From positions 12,359,086-12,423,085 of the forward strand of contig NC_037638.1 in NCBI RefSeq assembly GCF_003254395.2: DNA of 64,000 nucleotides, in the 5' to 3' direction. The position numbers were made by a program, and so were the translations under genes. This DNA comes from Apis mellifera (lineage: Eukaryota; Arthropoda; Insecta; Hymenoptera; Apidae). This document shows positions 50,164-62,173 of this stretch, piece after piece. The notes beneath the pieces were generated by a model. The model did no database searches, was not told the origin of the DNA, and worked only from the letters and a program-made list of their open reading frames with translations. Position 1 is the first letter of the stretch, and each line of letters opens with the position of its first letter.

Positions 50164-51776
50164 TTAATATTCAAAATGGAAGTCAAAGTAAGATTGGTCA
50201 AATGTATTAATACGAACATAACCATCTTCCCCACCCGTTGAAAAACTTCGACCATTAGGATGAAATGCTAAAGAATTAATTGGACCAAAGTGTCCTTTTA
50301 AACGTGCAAATTCTTCTTCAAATACTAAATGGAAAAATCGAGAATCGAATTTTCCTTGACGAGTTGATGTTGTTGTGACATCCATAGCATCTTGACCTCC
50401 TCCAAGAACGACCTAAAGTTATAATATATATAATATATATATATAAGTTTTATAAATTTTGATAAATACACAAATATCACAAATATCTTATACATACATG
50501 ATCAAAAATTGGAGAAATTGTAGCAGAATTAACAGGTCTTTCTGTTTTATATGTTTTCAATAACATTAATGATTCACTATCAAATAATTTGGCAGTATTA
50601 TCTTTTGATGCAGTTACAAACATAGTACCATCCTTGTTGAATTGCATATCATTTATTTGTGATTTATGACCTTTAACACTTGTCAATTTTTTTCTTGTCT
50701 ATAAAGAAATATAATTATCAGAAGTTTTAATATTTAATCTTTATATAATTATATAATAATAATAAATATATTATATACCCTAACATCCCAAAGAGTGATT
50801 TCACCATCTTCATGGCCAGTAATAATTGTTTCATCTAATGCACCCCATAAAATAGCAGAAATTCTAGGGCCATTCACAGCAATTCTAGAAATTGCATCTG
50901 CTTGTGATAAAACTGCATCAACATTTTTAATATCCATAATAAACATTTCACATTGATGTCCTAAAGCTTTATCTGTTGAATAAACAGCAAGATTTGCTGA
51001 GTAACTAAAGCTACATGTTCTCACTGAACTGTTTGTATGAAGTAAACCTATTTCTTTTCCTATATTATAATAAATATTTTAAATATAAATGATAGTGCAT
51101 AAAATAAAATGAAATAGATAAATAAAATGAAAAAAAATGCAAACCAGTTTGACAGTCCCAAACTCTTAATGTATTATCACCACTTCCAGATAAAAATCTT
51201 GTTGTATCCCAATTAACATCAATACACCATACAGAACCATTATGTCCATTAAAACTTCCAAGACGTTCCCCATTCAAAGAATACCAAACATTTGGCTTTT
51301 TATCTTTGCTAGAAGAGAATAATAAATCTCCTTCTCTATTATATTTGATTTGTGTTATTGCACGTTCGTGCCCATGTAACATTAAAGGTTTCTACAATAA
51401 AGTAATTAATTTATTATTTTTAAATATATTTTATATATATCTTTTTTAAATAAAAAATTATTTATTTATTTAAAAATTATCATTACCAAATTTTATGGAA
51501 TAACATAACCACAAAATAACACGAAAAAATATCTAATTTTAGTTTAAATTATTATATTAAGTATTAGAAAAAGAAATAAAAACTATTGATATAGAAAAAA
51601 AGCACATAAGTTTTCAAAATTGAATTCATGATATACTTTTATGTTTTTAATTTTTATGTAGTAATGTCATTAAGGTTATGCTGTCACATGTTTAAATATA
51701 TTATCAAAATGTACGTAGAATTACTAATAAAACTTATTATTTAAAATATATAATATATTTAGAATAACTAACCATT
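50164..51776 (-). CDS. eIF3i: Translation initiation factor eIF3 subunit i (TRIP-1), 326 residues
   Basis: WD40-propeller subunit of the eIF3 complex that loads mRNA on the 40S ribosome. Five exons on the minus strand: 51776-51774, 51391-51145, 51059-50779, 50698-50498 and 50412-50164; 981 nt in frame. Family signatures run from KPLMLHGHERAITQIKYN through GDLLFSSSKDKKPNVWYS, WDTTRFLSGSGDNTLRVWD, TASKDNTAKLFD and TERPVNSA to VVLGGGQDAMDVTTTSTR and GHFGPINSLAFHPNG. Length matches the family (about 325). The first coding exon is only the ATG (ATG|GTTAGT), which restores the expected M-K-P start. The stop codon lies about 300 bp from the PARP1 stop on the other strand. Confidence 0.96.
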
Positions 51777-54652
51777 TTCTTATTTCAAAATAAACGATTA
51801 AATAAATTGATTAAAAAGTTAGAAAACACTCCGTTACTCCAAAGCAATCACAAAATTCTCTTGATACAAAAAGCATATGAACACAAACTATAGACAAAAT
51901 ATAGAATAGACCTATCATAGACCTATTTCATTTTTGTTTTTTAGTTTAGGGATTATCTATATTATTGTACATATTTACGATGTCATTAATTCTGAATAGA
52001 ATGGAATAAAACAATAGTACTGTCGATATAAAAAGAATTATAATTGAATGCAATATTTTTGTATTTTTTGTTTTTAAACGTAAAAAATAAAGACATAAAA
52101 TATCGATCTTTGATATTTTGATATAATGTTTTTTTGATTTTTAAAATTCTAACCTTATCATTTTCATATAATATGCAAATATATCTATAATTTAGTATAA
52201 ATTATAAAATTAATAATAGTTGGAATTAAAATATAATTTTATTATAAAAATTATAAGCAATAAATTTATATAGCTTATAAAAAAACAAAATATTTATTAC
52301 ATAACAGAAATTTATATTTATAATATAATATATTTTTCGATTTGATCAATCTTGTATATACTTAATTGTAGATATCGACATTGAATTATTGAAACAGTTG
52401 ATTGTTACAAAAGAATGAATTTTATGAATAATGAAACTAACATATAAATAAGAATTTTTTTTATATTTTTTTTATATTATAGATTATCAAATATATATTT
52501 ATATTTTTTCATGTATTTTTGGATAAAATATATATATTATAGTTTATGTTTAAATATAAATATAATCTAATATTAGTTTTAATAAAGTCATATTAAGATT
52601 TATTTTTATCATAATACATACAATAATTTTATAAAAAAATTGGATATAATTTCATAATCATTTGATTTTTACAGACGAATAACGTTTGTTTGTTTTAAAA
52701 CAAATTCAAAGAATACTAGCTACAATATATATTATATAATTACAATAATTACAATAATTTCGAAAATAAAATGTCATGAAATATAATTTTGCTATTCCAA
52801 GCAACTTTTGAAAATTACATTAATTTTCAAAATTATTAGTAGAATTATAGAATAAAAATCAATAAATTTTCATTTTAATTTATAAAAAAAATTTTTTTAT
52901 TTTATTATAAAACTATAATACAAATATTGTTAATAAATTTATGATTAATTGCAAAAAATTTGGTTTCGAAGTTTTGATTTCGAAATTATTAAAGAAAGAT
53001 ATATTTTTAATTCTTAATTTATTATATATAATTTAATTAGAATTCAAAGTTTTCTAGATAAATTTTGTCAAAAAGAGGAAAGGATAATAATAAAAATAAA
53101 CATAAATAAAAGAAAAAATCAGGAGTTAAAATGCTGATAAGAAAATATAAACATGCTGATGAGAGAAATGAATGCACAATTGAATTTTTCAATTTGTAAT
53201 TTGTAATTATTCTAATAAATATCTTATTATTGTATTTTAGAAACTTTGGATTTTAATTGTCATAATGAATTCTAAGACATATAATAATTCAATTGAAAAT
53301 TTATACTTCAAGAATTTCTATAGTTGTTATCCGCGGAATATGAAATTAAAATATAAAATATAAAATTTGTGAAGATTGAAATTATAATGATCAAAGTTAT
53401 AACGATAGATATTATCGAATTATATATATTTTTTTTAATAATGTTAATTATGTTAATTACTACTACCATTCTATTCTTATGTCGCGTCATCCAGTCTAAT
53501 TGTAAGCGATATAAGTTCTATTTCTTTGTTTAAACAGTATAAATTAATTCATTGAATTAATTAATCCTTTTATCAATTTTCTCAAAACATTATTTTTATT
53601 AGTTAAGGATGATTTATCAAATTGAAAAATGTAGATCTCTATAGTTTTATCATAAGCTATTTCGATCTATATCTTATTTTTATATAGTTTTTATAATAAA
53701 ATTAAATTTTAATTCCAATTATTATTAATATTATAATTGTTTTCTATATTGAAGACACATGTAACATGAAAATAAAATTAGATGACAAGAATTCCTAAAT
53801 TTCTATATGAAAAAACGTTATATATTATGTCTTTTTTATATTTTATCTATAATTTCATATATCCTTCTTTGTACTTTTTCATACTTACATTTTGTCTTTT
53901 TGATTATGATGTATAAAATTATTAAATTTAATTATAATTTCTGTTAGATTGATTATAATAATTTCTGAGATTAATTATAATCTCAGTAGATTGTTCCTTT
54001 TTATTTTAAATAGATATAAATATATAAAACAAAAATATATTAGGTATCCGATCTATATTATATTTTGTCTATGGTCTATTCTATTTCTTGTCTGTGACAT
54101 AAATTTATCAAGATTTTAACATTTACAAAGAAATCAATTATTTGTTTATGTATTTATATTAACATATATACTACTCATACTACATATATATGAAAATTAA
54201 ATTATAATTAATATTATTAATATAATTAATTTAAATATTTATAATTACAAATATAGTTAATTGTTGTTTAAATGAAATTTAAAAAATTTTTCTATTTTTA
54301 ATTTTTATATTTTTTAATTTTAAAATGTAAAAATTTTTATCATTAAATTTAATATAGATTTTATATTAACCAATCGTAATATATTTTTAAGTGATAATAT
54401 CGTATATATACTAAGTATCTATTGTTATCTAATTTTTAAGTGAAAGTTTGTTTAATGATATAATACGTATAGAATAGTCTAAAAATATTTGTTACAATAA
54501 ACAATTATAAAAGATTATCAAATTTATTATAATTTTTAAAAAGTATTACAAATAAATTGTATCTTTTTAGTTGTTAAAGAATTCAGTCCTGTTCCAAATT
54601 CCGGTTGTATACGGGTTATTGAAACTGAAAAAGGAAACGAAACTGAAACGGC
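51777..54652. other. A+T-rich intergenic region
   Basis: About 2.9 kb between the eIF3i start (minus) and the BTB-Psq start (plus), so both promoters should be in it. I see no coding exon, tRNA or clear motif. A small frame around 53308-53490 has low-complexity isoleucine codons and is not credible. Confidence 0.6.
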
Positions 54653-56906
54653 ATGTCTGAAATTGCTAACCAACATGAAATCAATCAAAGTTATTGGTTT
54701 AAATGGAATGATTATCAAAATCATCTTTCTGATGTAGTTAGACAACTTTTAGAGGAAGATTGTATGGTGGATGTTACCCTGGCTGCTGCTGGAGAACGTA
54801 TTCATGCACATCGTATAGTTCTTTGTGCTTGTAGCACTTTATTTCGAGTAAACAACTTTCGTGTTTTTAAAAATTCTTTGTAGTCTTTTGTAGTTTTGAA
54901 TTTATAAATTTTATAAATTTAAATATTTTTTTAAAATTTTTATTTTATGATTATTTTCAAACATTTTTAAATGTAATAATTGAAGTTCAAATTATTTCAT
55001 TTCTTTTTTGTACAAATTTTAATAATCTTCAATGATAAGCATCAAAAAGTTATTTATTAAAAATTCTTATATGTTTAAAATATTTCTATAAATATAGATT
55101 ATTTTTTTTGTTTAAAAAATATATATTTTGTTTTATAAATTAAATATCTATAATATTTTATAAATTTTTTATTTATAGGAAATATTGAGTCAAGTAAATG
55201 AAGATCATCCGACAATAATATTAAGTGATATATCTGCTCAAGATATAAAATCTATTATAGAATTTACTTATCATGGAGAAGTACGAGTTCCAGTTGAGAA
55301 TATTAATAGTTTATTAGATGCAGCTCGTTCATTGAAAATCTGTGGTCTTATTGAAGTTGGTTATATTATTTAAAAAATATCAAATAGAATTATTTTTTTT
55401 TTTTATAATATTTCTTATGATTGTAGATTGATGGACTTGAAGAAACTGATTCTATTGTGAATAATAAAGATTTTAATGATAATAATGAAGAATCAATAAC
55501 TGTAATTAGTGAGGCTGAAGAAAAAGTTATTAATTCATTACAACATGATTATGAAAATTTAGAGAATCAACAAAAATATGAAATTACTGAAAATTCCACA
55601 TTAAATAAAAAAAAGAAACGCAGACGCGATGCAACAAAAAGAGATTATAGTGATGATATGTTGGCATCGGCAATTAATGATTTAAAGGCAGGCCAAACAT
55701 TGATAGAAGCTTCTACTAAACATAACATACCACGTTCAACATTATATATGCGTGCTAAAGCATTAGGTATTCATTTAAATGCATCAAGGAATGAATATCC
55801 AGCAGAATGTATGAAAGCTGCTATAAATGCGGTAATTGGTTGGTATTTGTTTTATATTTAGTTAAACATTAATTGTATTATATTAGTCAAATTGATTCAT
55901 TGTCATTATAGGTGGATCAAGTCTACAACATGCATCAGAGATGTTTAGTATACCAAAGACTGTATTATGGAGGCGTATTCAAAAGGAAGGATATCAAATA
56001 TTACGTTCAGAAATGAAAAGATCTTATGGATCTGATAAACGGGAAGCTGCAGTTAAAGCTTTAGAAAGAGGAGAGAATTTAACAAAAGTTGCACTTGAAT
56101 TTAAAGTAAATTATGAATAATTTTGATCATTCATTTTTATTTTATTTAAACTTTTTGAAAACAATAATTATGTTTTTAGATCCCAAAGACTACTTTATTT
56201 AGAGATAAGGCGCGATTGGTAGATGAAGGAAAACTTCCACTCTCATTTTGGAAGAAACGTAAAACAGAAAATGAAGAATTAAAAAAATCTCGTTTGGAAG
56301 AAGCTGTTGCTGCTTGTAAAGGAGGAAAAATGTCGCAAGCAGCAGCATCAATGACTTATCATATTCCAAAAACAACAATCTGGAGACGTCTTCAACAAGA
56401 TGGTAAAAAATCAGAACGTTCATTAGGTTCAAAAAAACAAAGAATATCAGATTCTAAACATAATATAGAAACAAAGGTAGAAGGATCTGATTTCACATAT
56501 TGCGAGGTATTGAAAGTTATAAGAATTTTTCATTACTTTTTATATATAGATTTTATGACTTATGAATTTTATTTAATTACAAAAATTTTATTTATAGGTT
56601 TCATCAGAAATTCCTATAACTTATATAGATGAAAATAGTATACCTGAAGATTCTGTGATAATATTAACAGCAGAAGATATGGATGGACTTAATTTGGAAG
56701 AAGGACGACAAATTATTGTTAATTCAGTATGTTTTATTAATTTTTATTAATTTTTTTGAAATCAGATATATAAAGATTGTATATAATTGTATATAATTGT
56801 AAAAATTGTATATAATTTATTTCTTATTTAGGAATCAGGACAAGAATATGTTCCTTGTGCTATAAGTATTGAAGAAAATTCAAATTATTCACAAACAGAA
56901 AGTTAG
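54653..56906 (+). CDS. BTB/POZ protein with four Pipsqueak (Psq) DNA-binding repeats, 502 residues
   Basis: Likely DNA-binding transcription regulator. Seven exons join in frame: 54653-54847, 55179-55355, 55427-55838, 55912-56105, 56180-56506, 56598-56726 and 56832-56906. The BTB domain spans about 10-124 with FKWNDYQNHLSDVVRQLL, VDVTLAAAGERIHAHRIVL and YHGEVRVP, the insect BTB type. A basic stretch KKKKRRR (about 185-191) may be a nuclear signal. Four helix-turn-helix Psq repeats follow: about 196-240 (IPRSTLYMRAK), 246-292 (IPKTVLWRRIQ), 297-345 (IPKTTLFRDKA) and 361-405 (IPKTTIWRRLQ). The tail is acidic. The donor after residue 261 (ATTG|GTTGGT) was chosen because the earlier GCG|GTAATT breaks the frame of repeat 2. 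The domain set is that of Drosophila Pipsqueak, but this protein is short, so it may be a different family member. Confidence 0.9.
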
Positions 56907-57156
56907 CGCATGAATTATTATCATTCAATTACTACTCATTAATTGTGTACATTAAATTAATTTTGTATATTAATTTAGAGTTTAATAATATATTAAAATT
57001 CGCGTATGCATACATATACATAAAAATAAGTATTTAATAATAATCACAAACAATATAATTGAATTGTTATTATTGATCGCATTTTTATATTTATTGATCA
57101 ACGTTTTCTTATATTTATTTACATATTCTATCTTATTATTTTTCTAAAATGTTTAA

Positions 57157-57224
57157 AATGATAATTTAATTAATATATCGATAAAAAATTACAATGATAA
57201 TTTAATTAATATATCGATAAAAAA
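57157..57224. repeat. 36-bp tandem duplication in the 3' region of the BTB-Psq gene
   Basis: Two nearly identical copies begin at 57157 and 57193; each contains AATGATAATTTAATTAATA followed by TATCGATAAAAA. A candidate poly(A) signal AATAAA lies downstream at 57416-57421. Confidence 0.85.
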
Positions 57225-57672
57225 GCTAGTGATTATTAAAAAAATTAAAATTATTTAATTCATTGGATTAAGAAATTATATAATATAATTTATAAATTAA
57301 TATAATATATTTCATTTAATGTCGCAATGATAAACATGTGCTTTAATAAAAATAATTTTTCTTAGAATATTAAAAATATCTTTTATTTTATTCCTTTGTA
57401 TTTCTAGGAACATTGAATAAAATTAATACCCTAGTAACGATCTAAAAATCATTTATTAGTCACTTCTCTTCGCGCAAAATTAAGTAAGCAATAAATGCTA
57501 GTTTTATGAACGTTTGTGTAAATTTACATTTTGCATTGTAAACGATAAATAGAGACTAAGACTGGGGATATTTGTTGAAATAATGTCTTGTGGCCGGTAA
57601 TCTCTTACAAAGAACGTGTGGAAACTACGAAATTTCATCATATTACGTGATTATTAAAAACTTACAGTAAAT

Positions 57673-57953
57673 ATGGCCCACCAACTGTTTTATTCGACAA
57701 GTAAATTAGAAAGATTTGTTTTGAGCTCCGTTTACAAAAATGCTAATATATTTCAGGTATAAAATAATTTAACATAACCTATATTTTTTTATCATGATTA
57801 TGATTTTTTATCATGATTGATTATTTAATAAAAGTCAATTCAAAATTATAATTTTTAATTCAATTATATATTGTTATTAATATATTTTCTATTAATTATG
57901 GTATGTTGTATTTTTTTTTATTATTATATATATATTATATATATGTGTGTGAT

Positions 57954-58002
<49 letters not shown>

Positions 58003-58046
58003 AAAATATATTTATGTATATATATATATATATGTATGTATATATG

Positions 58047-58084
<38 letters not shown>

Positions 58085-61000
58085 TGATAATTTTTAAAGT
58101 TTTTATTTTGTGTAATAATTAGATTTTATATGTAGATATTAAATATATATATAAATTTACTTAATAAAATTGATTATGTGATGATTAATAACTATAAAAT
58201 ATAATATATAATGATATAATTTGTATAATATAATATTATGTAATAATATAATATAATATATATAATATATATAATAATAATAAAATAATATATATTATTA
58301 TATAATAATATGTATAATATAAATAATAATATATAATAAGAATAAAATAATATAATATTTGTATTATTTATATTATACCATATCGTAAAATATTTTCAGT
58401 TAAGAAGATATTTATCATTAATAAGAAATGGCAATGAAACAAGTACAATGGAGCACATACGAAATCAATGGAGATTACTGTGTAATGAGCCACCAAAAGG
58501 ATTTGAAAAATTTTATAAACAAAGTTATTATTTTATAATTATTAATTTGTTTTAAATATATCATAAAAATATATTATAATTATAAAATAATTTTAAAATA
58601 GATTATAAGAATAGATTATAAAAAAATCTTTAATTTTTTATCTATAGAAAAAGTTTCTAGTAAAACAACTGAAAAAGTTGCTGAAAAAGTCAAAAAAGCA
58701 TCATCCAAAGAAACTTCAGAATCACAATCATCTAGAATGCATTCTCAAAAATCCTCTATGCATTCTTCGATTCCTGATAAACGTGGACTTTTTTGGGATT
58801 TTAAATGGAATGGAGGGAATAAGTCATTTGGAGAAAAAAAGAACGAGAAACTATTTTTTATTGGAATAACATTAATGGGATTACTTTATTTATACTTGCA
58901 ACAATTAGCAAATCAAGCAACTGAAATTACATGGAAAGAATTTATAACAAAGTAAATAAATCAAATAGTTTTTTTTTAAATAATATCTATAAAATATAAA
59001 TTTCATAAAATTCATATAAATATTTTGTGATTTAGATATTTAGATAAAGGAATAGTAGACAAAGTAGAAGTTGTCAATAAACAATGGGTTCGTGTAAAGT
59101 TATTGCCTGGAAATTTCGTGAATGGAAAAGTAAGTTCATAAATGTTTAACTTAAATATTATAAGAAAAAATGATAATAATTTCAAAAAATTAAAATTAAT
59201 AAAAGTATATATGCAAATTTAATCATTAAATTTATTTTGTAGGATATTTTGTGGTTTAATATTGGAAGTGTTGAAACTTTTGAAAGAAATTTAGAAAATG
59301 CACAAATTGAATTAAATGTAGAACCACAAAATTATATTTTAGTGCATTATAAGGATGAAGTAGAATTACACCATATTTTAAAGCTTTTACCACAATTGTT
59401 CATGTATGGTAAGTTATAGTATTAAATATTATTTTTATTTTTTATAGATTAGTTTTTTTTGTTTAAATTAGATATAATATTAATCATTATTTTCTAGGAC
59501 TTTTATTTTATGTATTCCGTAAATCAGCAGAATCATTTGGTAAAGGAAGAAAAGGTGGACTTTTTGGTGCATTAATGGAATCAACTGCAAAATTGATTAA
59601 TTCCAAAGATATTGGTGTTCGATTTAAGTAAATTGATAGAAATATGAAATATATTATATTATTTATTATATAGTTTTAAAAAATTATTATGAATTGTAAT
59701 AATTTTTTTCTACTCTGAATTTTTCTGCCATATTATTTATCTAGAATACAAAAAATTATGAAAATTAGAGAAATAACAGAACTTAGAATTAAAAATTAAA
59801 TGAAAATAAAAAGTATTAAGTAACAAAAAGAGATATATAAAAGAAAAGTAAATATATAAGTAAATATATAAATAAAACAATTAAGAAATATTCAATTTAT
59901 AAAGTAGAAAAAAATTATATACAATTGTAGAACATCTTTTAAGAATATAAGTTTGAATAATGTTTTAGTTATTTTTTTTATTATATAATTATACTTTTAT
60001 ACTATTAATTTTACATATTATTAAAAATTTAGGGATGTTGCTGGATGTGAAGAAGCTAAGATTGAAATTATGGAATTTGTAAATTTTTTAAAAAATCCAC
60101 AACAATATATGGAACTTGGTGCTAAAATTCCTAAAGGTGCAATGTTGACAGGTAAATATATTGTATACATTATATTGTAAATATAATGTATACAATAAAT
60201 AATAAATATCTTTTTTAAAAATATATTTATTTAATATATTATAAATATATTAAATTATAAGAAATCTTATATAATTATAAATATATTAAAATTATAAGAA
60301 ATCTTTTTTTTTAATTTTAAATAAATTTTAAATAATTTTAAATAAATTTAAGATAATGACATAAAATTTATATTTATAGGTCCACCTGGAACTGGTAAAA
60401 CATTATTAGCTAAGGCTACAGCTGGTGAAGCAAATGTACCTTTTATTAGTGTATCAGGCTCAGAATTTTTGGAAATGTTTGTTGGTGTTGGTCCATCAAG
60501 AGTTCGAGATATGTTTGCATTGGCACGGAAACATGCTCCATGTATATTATTTATTGATGAAATCGATGCCGTTGGAAGAAAAAGAGGAGGCAAAAATTTC
60601 GGTGGCCATTCAGAACAAGAAAATACACTTAATCAACTTTTAGTTGAAATGGATGGTATGTTATAATTATTGATAACATTATTTATTATATAATATAAAT
60701 TTATTTTTAATTAAATAATATTTCTTTTTTTTTTTTAGGTTTCAATACAACTACTAATGTAGTTGTGTTAGCAGCAACTAATAGAATTGATATTTTAGAT
60801 AAAGCTTTATTACGACCTGGAAGATTTGATAGACAAATTTATGTTCCTGCTCCAGACATTAAAGGTCGAGCTTCTATTTTTAAAGTACATTTAAAACCTT
60901 TAAAAATCACATTAGATAAAGATCATTTAGCTAGAAAAATGGCTTCCTTAACACCTGGATTTACAGGTAAAAACATAAAAATTAATCAGTAATATTTTTC

Positions 61001-62173
61001 GAAAAAATATACATTAAAGATTTATATACTAAATATTAATATTATAAATTATTGATTTCAGGAGCTGATATTGCTAATGTTTGTAATGAAGCGGCTTTAA
61101 TAGCAGCAAGAGATTTAAATGATAATATACATTTAAAACATTTTGAACAGGCTATTGAAAGAGTTATAGCTGGCATGGAAAAAAAGACAAATGTTTTACA
61201 ACCGGAAGAAAAGAAAACGGTTGCATATCATGAAGCTGGTCATGCAGTAGCAGGTTGGTTTTTGGAATACGCAGATCCACTTCTAAAGGTAATTTTTAAA
61301 TTTTCAAAATATTTTAATTTTATAATTTTATTTAAATTTTTTATATTTCAGGTTTCTATAATTCCTCGTGGAAAAGGTTTAGGTTACGCACAGTATTTAC
61401 CTCATGAACAGTATCTTTATACAAAGGAACAATTGTTTGATAGAATGTGTATGGCACTCGGTGGACGAGTGTCAGAAGAAATCTTTTTCGGTCGTATTAC
61501 TACAGGAGCGCAAGATGATTTACAAAAAGTATTATTTTGCTATGTAGTTTTTTTTTTATAATTATGCGTGTAAATAATTTGTACCATTAACTTTTTTTTT
61601 TTCTATTATTAGGTAACTTCAAATGCATATGCTCAAGTTATTCAATATGGTATGAACGAAAAAGTTGGCAATGTTAGTTTTCAAATGCCACAACAAGGTG
61701 AAATGACTTTCGATAAACCATATTCGGAACATACGGCCCAACTTATCGATAATGAAGTACGTGAGTTAATCGAACAAGCGCATACTCACACACGCAATTT
61801 ACTTATGCAACATAAGGAAGATGTATCTAAGGTATAGAAAATGTTGAATTTATTAAAAATATTAATTGATTTTTATTATTGTAATAATAAATGAATAATT
61901 TTATTTCAGGTGGCTGAACGATTATTAAAACAAGAAATTTTGAGTAGAGAAGATATGATAGAATTACTAGGTCCTAGACCCTTCCCTGAAAAGTCAACTT
62001 ATGAACAATTCGTGGAAGGTACAGGATCATTCGAAGAAGACACGACTTTACCAAAAGGTTTACAAGAATGGAACAAATCGAGGGAGAGTGAGAAAAAAGG
62101 TGAAAGAACAGATTCTCCACCAGAAACAGTTTCGGGATTGAGTTCTCAAAATCAACCACAACAGCGATTATAA
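57673..62173 (+). CDS. Afg3l2: Mitochondrial m-AAA protease AFG3L2, 803 residues
   Basis: Inner-membrane ATP-dependent metalloprotease that degrades and matures matrix proteins. Thirteen exons join in frame: 57673-57756, 58400-58523, 58648-58951, 59036-59129, 59243-59408, 59498-59627, 60033-60151, 60380-60655, 60739-60966, 61062-61288, 61352-61528, 61613-61831 and 61910-62173. Seen: an N-terminal presequence-like start, a first membrane segment at about 138-156, an intermembrane domain (VNKQWVRVKLLPG, VWFNIGSVETFERN-like), and a second membrane segment at about 247-265. The AAA core has Walker A GPPGTGKT (341-348) and Walker B FIDEIDAVG (D400, E401), with arginine-rich LLRPGRFDRQ. The protease carries zinc ligands HEAGH (565-569). 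LGPRPFPEKSTYEQFVEGTG near the end is diagnostic of AFG3L2 rather than paraplegin or YME1L. The donor closing exon 2 (A|GTTATT) is weak but is the only one that keeps phase. AATAAA at 62679-62684. Confidence 0.95.
57926..58376. repeat. TA/TG microsatellite and TAA-rich tract in AFG3L2 intron 1
   Basis: Pure TA runs with TG and TATG interruptions at 57926-58080, then a less regular ATA/TAA-rich tract to about 58376. A tyrosine/isoleucine reading frame over the TA runs is an artefact. Confidence 0.9.
60241..60305. repeat. 36-bp tandem duplication in an AFG3L2 intron
   Basis: Two copies of a unit beginning ATAAATATATTAAA and ending AAGAAATCTT start at 60241 and 60277, in the intron 60152-60379. 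Confidence 0.7.

Noticed and set aside
57871..58080. Tyrosine/isoleucine-rich frame of 69 residues
   Set aside because: It is translated TA microsatellite inside an AFG3L2 intron.
60348..60593. Minus-strand frame opposite the AAA domain of AFG3L2
   Set aside because: A shadow of the conserved Walker A/B exon on the plus strand.
57673..62173. Assignment as YME1L or paraplegin
   Set aside because: The intermembrane domain, the second membrane segment and the LGPRPFPEKSTYEQFVEGTG end fit AFG3L2.
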